Of a stretch of DNA of 64,000 bases, positions 63,707 through 64,000 are shown piece by piece (the first letter of the stretch is position 1; the number at the start of each line of letters is the position of its first letter). The notes beneath the pieces are model-generated. The model ran no database searches and had not been told where the DNA came from. It was given only the letters and a program-made list of their open reading frames with translations. Both the position numbers and the translations under genes were made by a program. The stretch is taken from positions 248,001 to 312,000 of the forward strand of contig NZ_AFEU01000001.1 in the NCBI RefSeq assembly GCF_000262755.1. The letters run 5' to 3'. Source of the DNA: Bacillus methanolicus PB1 (GTDB taxonomy: Bacteria > Bacillota > Bacilli > Bacillales > Cytobacillaceae).

Positions 63707-64000
63707 CTATTCTCCGATTGAAGATGAATAAATTGGCTTTTTGTAATAGCGTTCAATACTTTTTAAATCCTTTGCAGATTTTAATGTAGGAATCAAAGTC
63801 AGATAATGAAAAGGGATTATTTCACCGGAAATTTCACATATCCCAAAATCGCCTGTTTCCATTTTTTTTAATGCATGTTCAATATCATGAATTTCTTCCT
63901 GGATAAACTCTTTTATCAAATCATTTACTTCTTTGCCGCTGCATTTTTCCTCAAGCTCTGCCTTCATTTTACGGAGTTCTGCATATATTTCATGTAATTG
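63707..64000 (-). CDS. ylyA: DksA/TraR-like protein (YlyA), 5' end outside the window
   Basis: The frame is open to the right edge: QLHEIYAELRK precedes the first internal Met, so the true start is beyond 64000. Coiled-coil N-terminal part, then GDFGICEISGEIIPFHYLTLIP, which fits the DksA/TraR zinc finger but keeps only one of its four cysteines. In B. subtilis YlyA, next to lspA, binds RNA polymerase and affects late sporulation genes. Confidence 0.85.
   Translation of the reverse strand, partial: QLHEIYAELRKMKAELEEKCSGKEVNDLIKEFIQEEIHDIEHALKKMETGDFGICEISGEIIPFHYLTLIPTLKSAKDLKSIERYYKKPIYSSSIGE

Overview
The window is a stretch of core chromosome from a low-GC, spore-forming Firmicute of the family Bacillaceae. 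The evidence is the gene content (spoVM, remA, fapR, prkC/prpC, dprA), protein lengths and motifs close to Bacillus subtilis, and gene order that follows the B. subtilis trmFO-topA-...-smc-...-prkC-...-priA-...-pyr-lspA-ylyA region with few changes. The window is written in reverse: almost every gene is on the minus strand, so transcription runs from high to low coordinates. Only rpmB and rqcH are clearly on the plus strand. I see no prophage, CRISPR array, tRNA, rRNA, transposase gene or obvious pseudogene. I cannot name the species.

Layout from left to right. 1-3855: trmFO (cut by the left edge), topA, dprA. 4019-7886: sucD, sucC and an orphan flagellar-like pair, ylqH (FlhB tail) and ylqG. 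7891-10944: rnhB, rbgA, lepB, rplS. 11077-16311: trmD, rimM, ylqD, khpA, rpsP, ffh, ylxM, ftsY, covering ribosome maturation and the signal recognition particle. 16368-24415: smc, rnc and the FapR-controlled fatty acid/phospholipid genes acpP, fabG, fabD, plsX, fapR, with a clear FapR operator. 24532-30399: recG, sdaAA, sdaAB, fakA, yloU. 30715-31910: rpmB, the 26-residue spoVM and thiN. 32159-35774: rsgA, prkC, prpC. 35779-43326: rlmN, rsmB, fmt, def, priA, coaBC. 43554-48363: rpoZ, gmk, remA, yloC, yloB. 48507-50243: rqcH. 50365-62264: the complete pyrimidine operon (pyrR, pyrP, pyrB, pyrC, carA, carB, pyrK, pyrD, pyrF, pyrE in transcription order) with three PyrR attenuators. 62265-64000: rluD, lspA and a DksA/TraR-like gene cut by the right edge.

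The genes fall into tightly packed operons with many 4-nt stop/start overlaps, so translational coupling is probably common. At least eleven genes appear to start with GTG or TTG; for these the start was chosen from the Shine-Dalgarno position and from homologue N-termini.

The most distinctive non-genic feature is a family of roughly 100-120 bp palindromic intergenic repeats, in two subfamilies plus one solo hairpin, placed at gene boundaries (3902, 8730, 28220, 30924, 43436, 50236). One copy supplies the stop codon of rqcH. A second repeat type lies between rplS and lepB. Other points of interest are a three-codon leader ORF overlapping the yloB start, an FlhB-tail protein that begins where FlhB is normally self-cleaved, the absence of rpe and of the cys cluster from positions they occupy in B. 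subtilis, and a promoter that overlaps the yloB terminator. I did not find a convincing new multi-gene system; this is mostly ordinary housekeeping DNA.
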